From positions 1-24,515 of the forward strand of contig JBDLTZ010000305.1 of assembly GCA_039805565.1 (NCBI GenBank): a stretch of DNA of 24,515 nt, written 5' to 3'. The translations under genes were made by a program, and so were the position numbers. The notes under the pieces were generated by a model that worked only from the letters and a program-made list of their open reading frames with translations, was not told the origin of the DNA and made no database searches. Below, one piece after another: positions 23,535 to 24,515 of the stretch. Source of the DNA: CALJIC01 sp039805565 (lineage in GTDB: Bacteria > Chloroflexota > Chloroflexia > Chloroflexales > Roseiflexaceae). Numbering within the stretch: the first letter of the stretch is position 1; every line of letters starts with the position of its first letter.

Positions 23535-24479
23535 CTACTGCTGCCGCGCCGCCGTTGAGGCAGTTCCTACGCGGAGGCGTCGCAGCAGCCGCCCGTCAAT
23601 GGCGATCAGTCCGAGGCCAATGGCCGCCATCCCGACGAAATCGCCAGGGGCGAGGCGCTCGCCGAGGATCAGCGTGCCCAGGAGCAGGGCGCTTACCGGG
23701 ATCAGGAAGGTCACCAGCAGTAGGTTTGTGGCGCCGGCCGTCGCCAGGAGCCGGAAGTAGATCCCGTAGGCGAGAGCCGTGCTCAGCAGGGCCAGTCCGA
23801 GGAGTGCGCCCCATGTGACCAGGGCGGGCGCCGGCAATGCCCAGGGCCGGTCCACGAGCAGCGCGAGCGGCAGCATCATCGCCGCAGTTGCCGTCACCTG
23901 CCCTGTGGCCGTGATGAGCGGCGGGATGCCCCGGAAGCCCTTGCCGAAGATCCCCGCAAACGCGTAGGAGACTGCCGCACCAACCACCGCCAGTTGGGCC
24001 AGTGCCTGCACGCCCAGGCCGCCGAGTAGCTCGGGGCCGAGCAGGATGATCACGCCGACGAAGCCGATCAGCACCCCGGCCAGCCGATTTGGCGTCAGCC
24101 GCTCGTCGCGGGTGAGCCAGTGGGCCAGCAGCACGGTCCAGAGCGGAGTTGTGGCGTTGAGGATGGCCGCGAGCCCGCTGGGGATCTGGGTCTGGCCGTA
24201 GAAGATCAGGCTGAAGGGAATGAGGTTGTTGATCGCGCCCATCACCGCAAAGCGTCCCCAGAGGCGCCGGTCGGCTGGCATGTGCTGGCCGCTGAGGAGC
24301 ACCGCCGCGTTCAGGGCAACCGTCGCAATGCCGACACGAGCAAGGACGACTGAGAAGGGCGGTAGCTCGGCGAGCGCCACCTTGCTGAAGAAGAACGACC
24401 CGCCCCACAGGAGCGAGAGCAGCAGCAGCAACCCCCACTCCGCCGGCCCCATCACCTGACTCGTCCGTCCTGTGCTCAT
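23535..24479 (-). CDS. EamA/DMT-superfamily transporter
   Basis: A 314-residue inner-membrane protein with about ten hydrophobic helices arranged as two EamA repeats. The first begins GLLLLLSLLWGGSFFFSKVAL with the usual W-G-x-x-F start. The second covers VVGAAVSYAFAGIFGKGF onward, ending in LGLALLSTALAYGIYFRLL and LLLGTLILGERLAPGDFVG, the typical E/R/L motif of the family. It probably exports a metabolite, but members differ widely and the substrate is unknown. The ATG at 24479 fits the GAGGAG ribosome site (24487-24492) better than the GTG at 24482. It converges with the Ubl cluster and seems unrelated to it. Confidence 0.92.
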   Translation of the reverse strand: MSTGRTSQVMGPAEWGLLLLLSLLWGGSFFFSKVALAELPPFSVVLARVGIATVALNAAVLLSGQHMPADRRLWGRFAVMGAINNLIPFSLIFYGQTQIPSGLAAILNATTPLWTVLLAHWLTRDERLTPNRLAGVLIGFVGVIILLGPELLGGLGVQALAQLAVVGAAVSYAFAGIFGKGFRGIPPLITATGQVTATAAMMLPLALLVDRPWALPAPALVTWGALLGLALLSTALAYGIYFRLLATAGATNLLLVTFLIPVSALLLGTLILGERLAPGDFVGMAAIGLGLIAIDGRLLRRLRVGTASTAARQQ

Positions 24480-24515
24480 CACGGCTCCTCTTGGTGCGGC
24501 TCTCTGGTGAGAGTA

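Noticed and set aside
23596..24438. A 280-codon alternative frame overlapping the transporter
   Set aside because: The EamA frame has ten clear membrane helices. This frame is Arg/Gly/Pro-rich and has no start signal.
1..24515. CRISPR arrays, tRNA and rRNA genes
   Set aside because: I looked for regularly spaced direct repeats and for tRNA/rRNA signatures by eye and saw none. A covariance-model scan would be needed to exclude small RNAs.

Overview
The window is high-GC bacterial chromosome from an accessory region. Gene style (GTGA/ATGA overlaps, strong AGGAGG-type ribosome sites), the SCO0854/MXAN_6230-type protein and the PRTRC-like genes would suit a Chloroflexota or actinobacteria-like organism. 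I lean to Chloroflexota, but nothing here fixes the phylum. No rRNA, tRNA or CRISPR array is visible. The left 1.5 kb and part of hsdS are clearly AT-richer than the rest, as expected for transferred DNA.

Region 1 (1-10841, + strand) is a defense island. It opens with the tail of an IS transposase and a helical protein carrying a HEPN-type R-x4-H motif. A complete type I restriction-modification operon (hsdR, hsdM, hsdS) follows. Only 33 bp after hsdS comes a 1125-residue protein that joins an AlbA_2/Schlafen-like domain and a HATPase_c_4-type ATPase to a full-length prokaryotic Argonaute. Its MID pocket for the guide 5' end looks intact, while the PIWI catalytic residues are gone. It is therefore probably a guide-directed binder with a fused, unusual effector or regulatory module.

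Region 2 (10842-15161) has one + strand gene for a small membrane protein with split zinc-knuckle halves, read from its own promoter. Facing it is a - strand operon behind a good sigma70-type promoter. That operon holds a SCO0854/MXAN_6230-type protein split by a frameshift, a GNAT acetyltransferase, and a nucleotidyltransferase interrupted by an in-frame TGA.

Region 3 (15462-23503, + strand) is the second notable system, a compact ten- to eleven-gene cluster closed by a strong terminator. Its first part has a TGT/DpdA-like base-exchange enzyme, a small helical protein, a DUF6884-like protein and a PP-loop ATPase. Its second part is a ubiquitin-like cassette related to PRTRC systems: a Ubl ending in GTKG, a PRTRC-B/E2-like protein, a ThiF/E1-like protein, a tandem pair of unknown paralogues and two small unknown proteins. 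Most genes of the second part are joined by 4-bp stop/start overlaps. Combining Ubl, E1, PP-loop ATPase and transglycosylase suggests a nucleic-acid base modification pathway, perhaps with Ubl-borne sulfur in the manner of Urm1 or TtuB. This is inference.

Region 4 (23535-24479, - strand) is an ordinary EamA/DMT-family transporter, convergent with the cluster.
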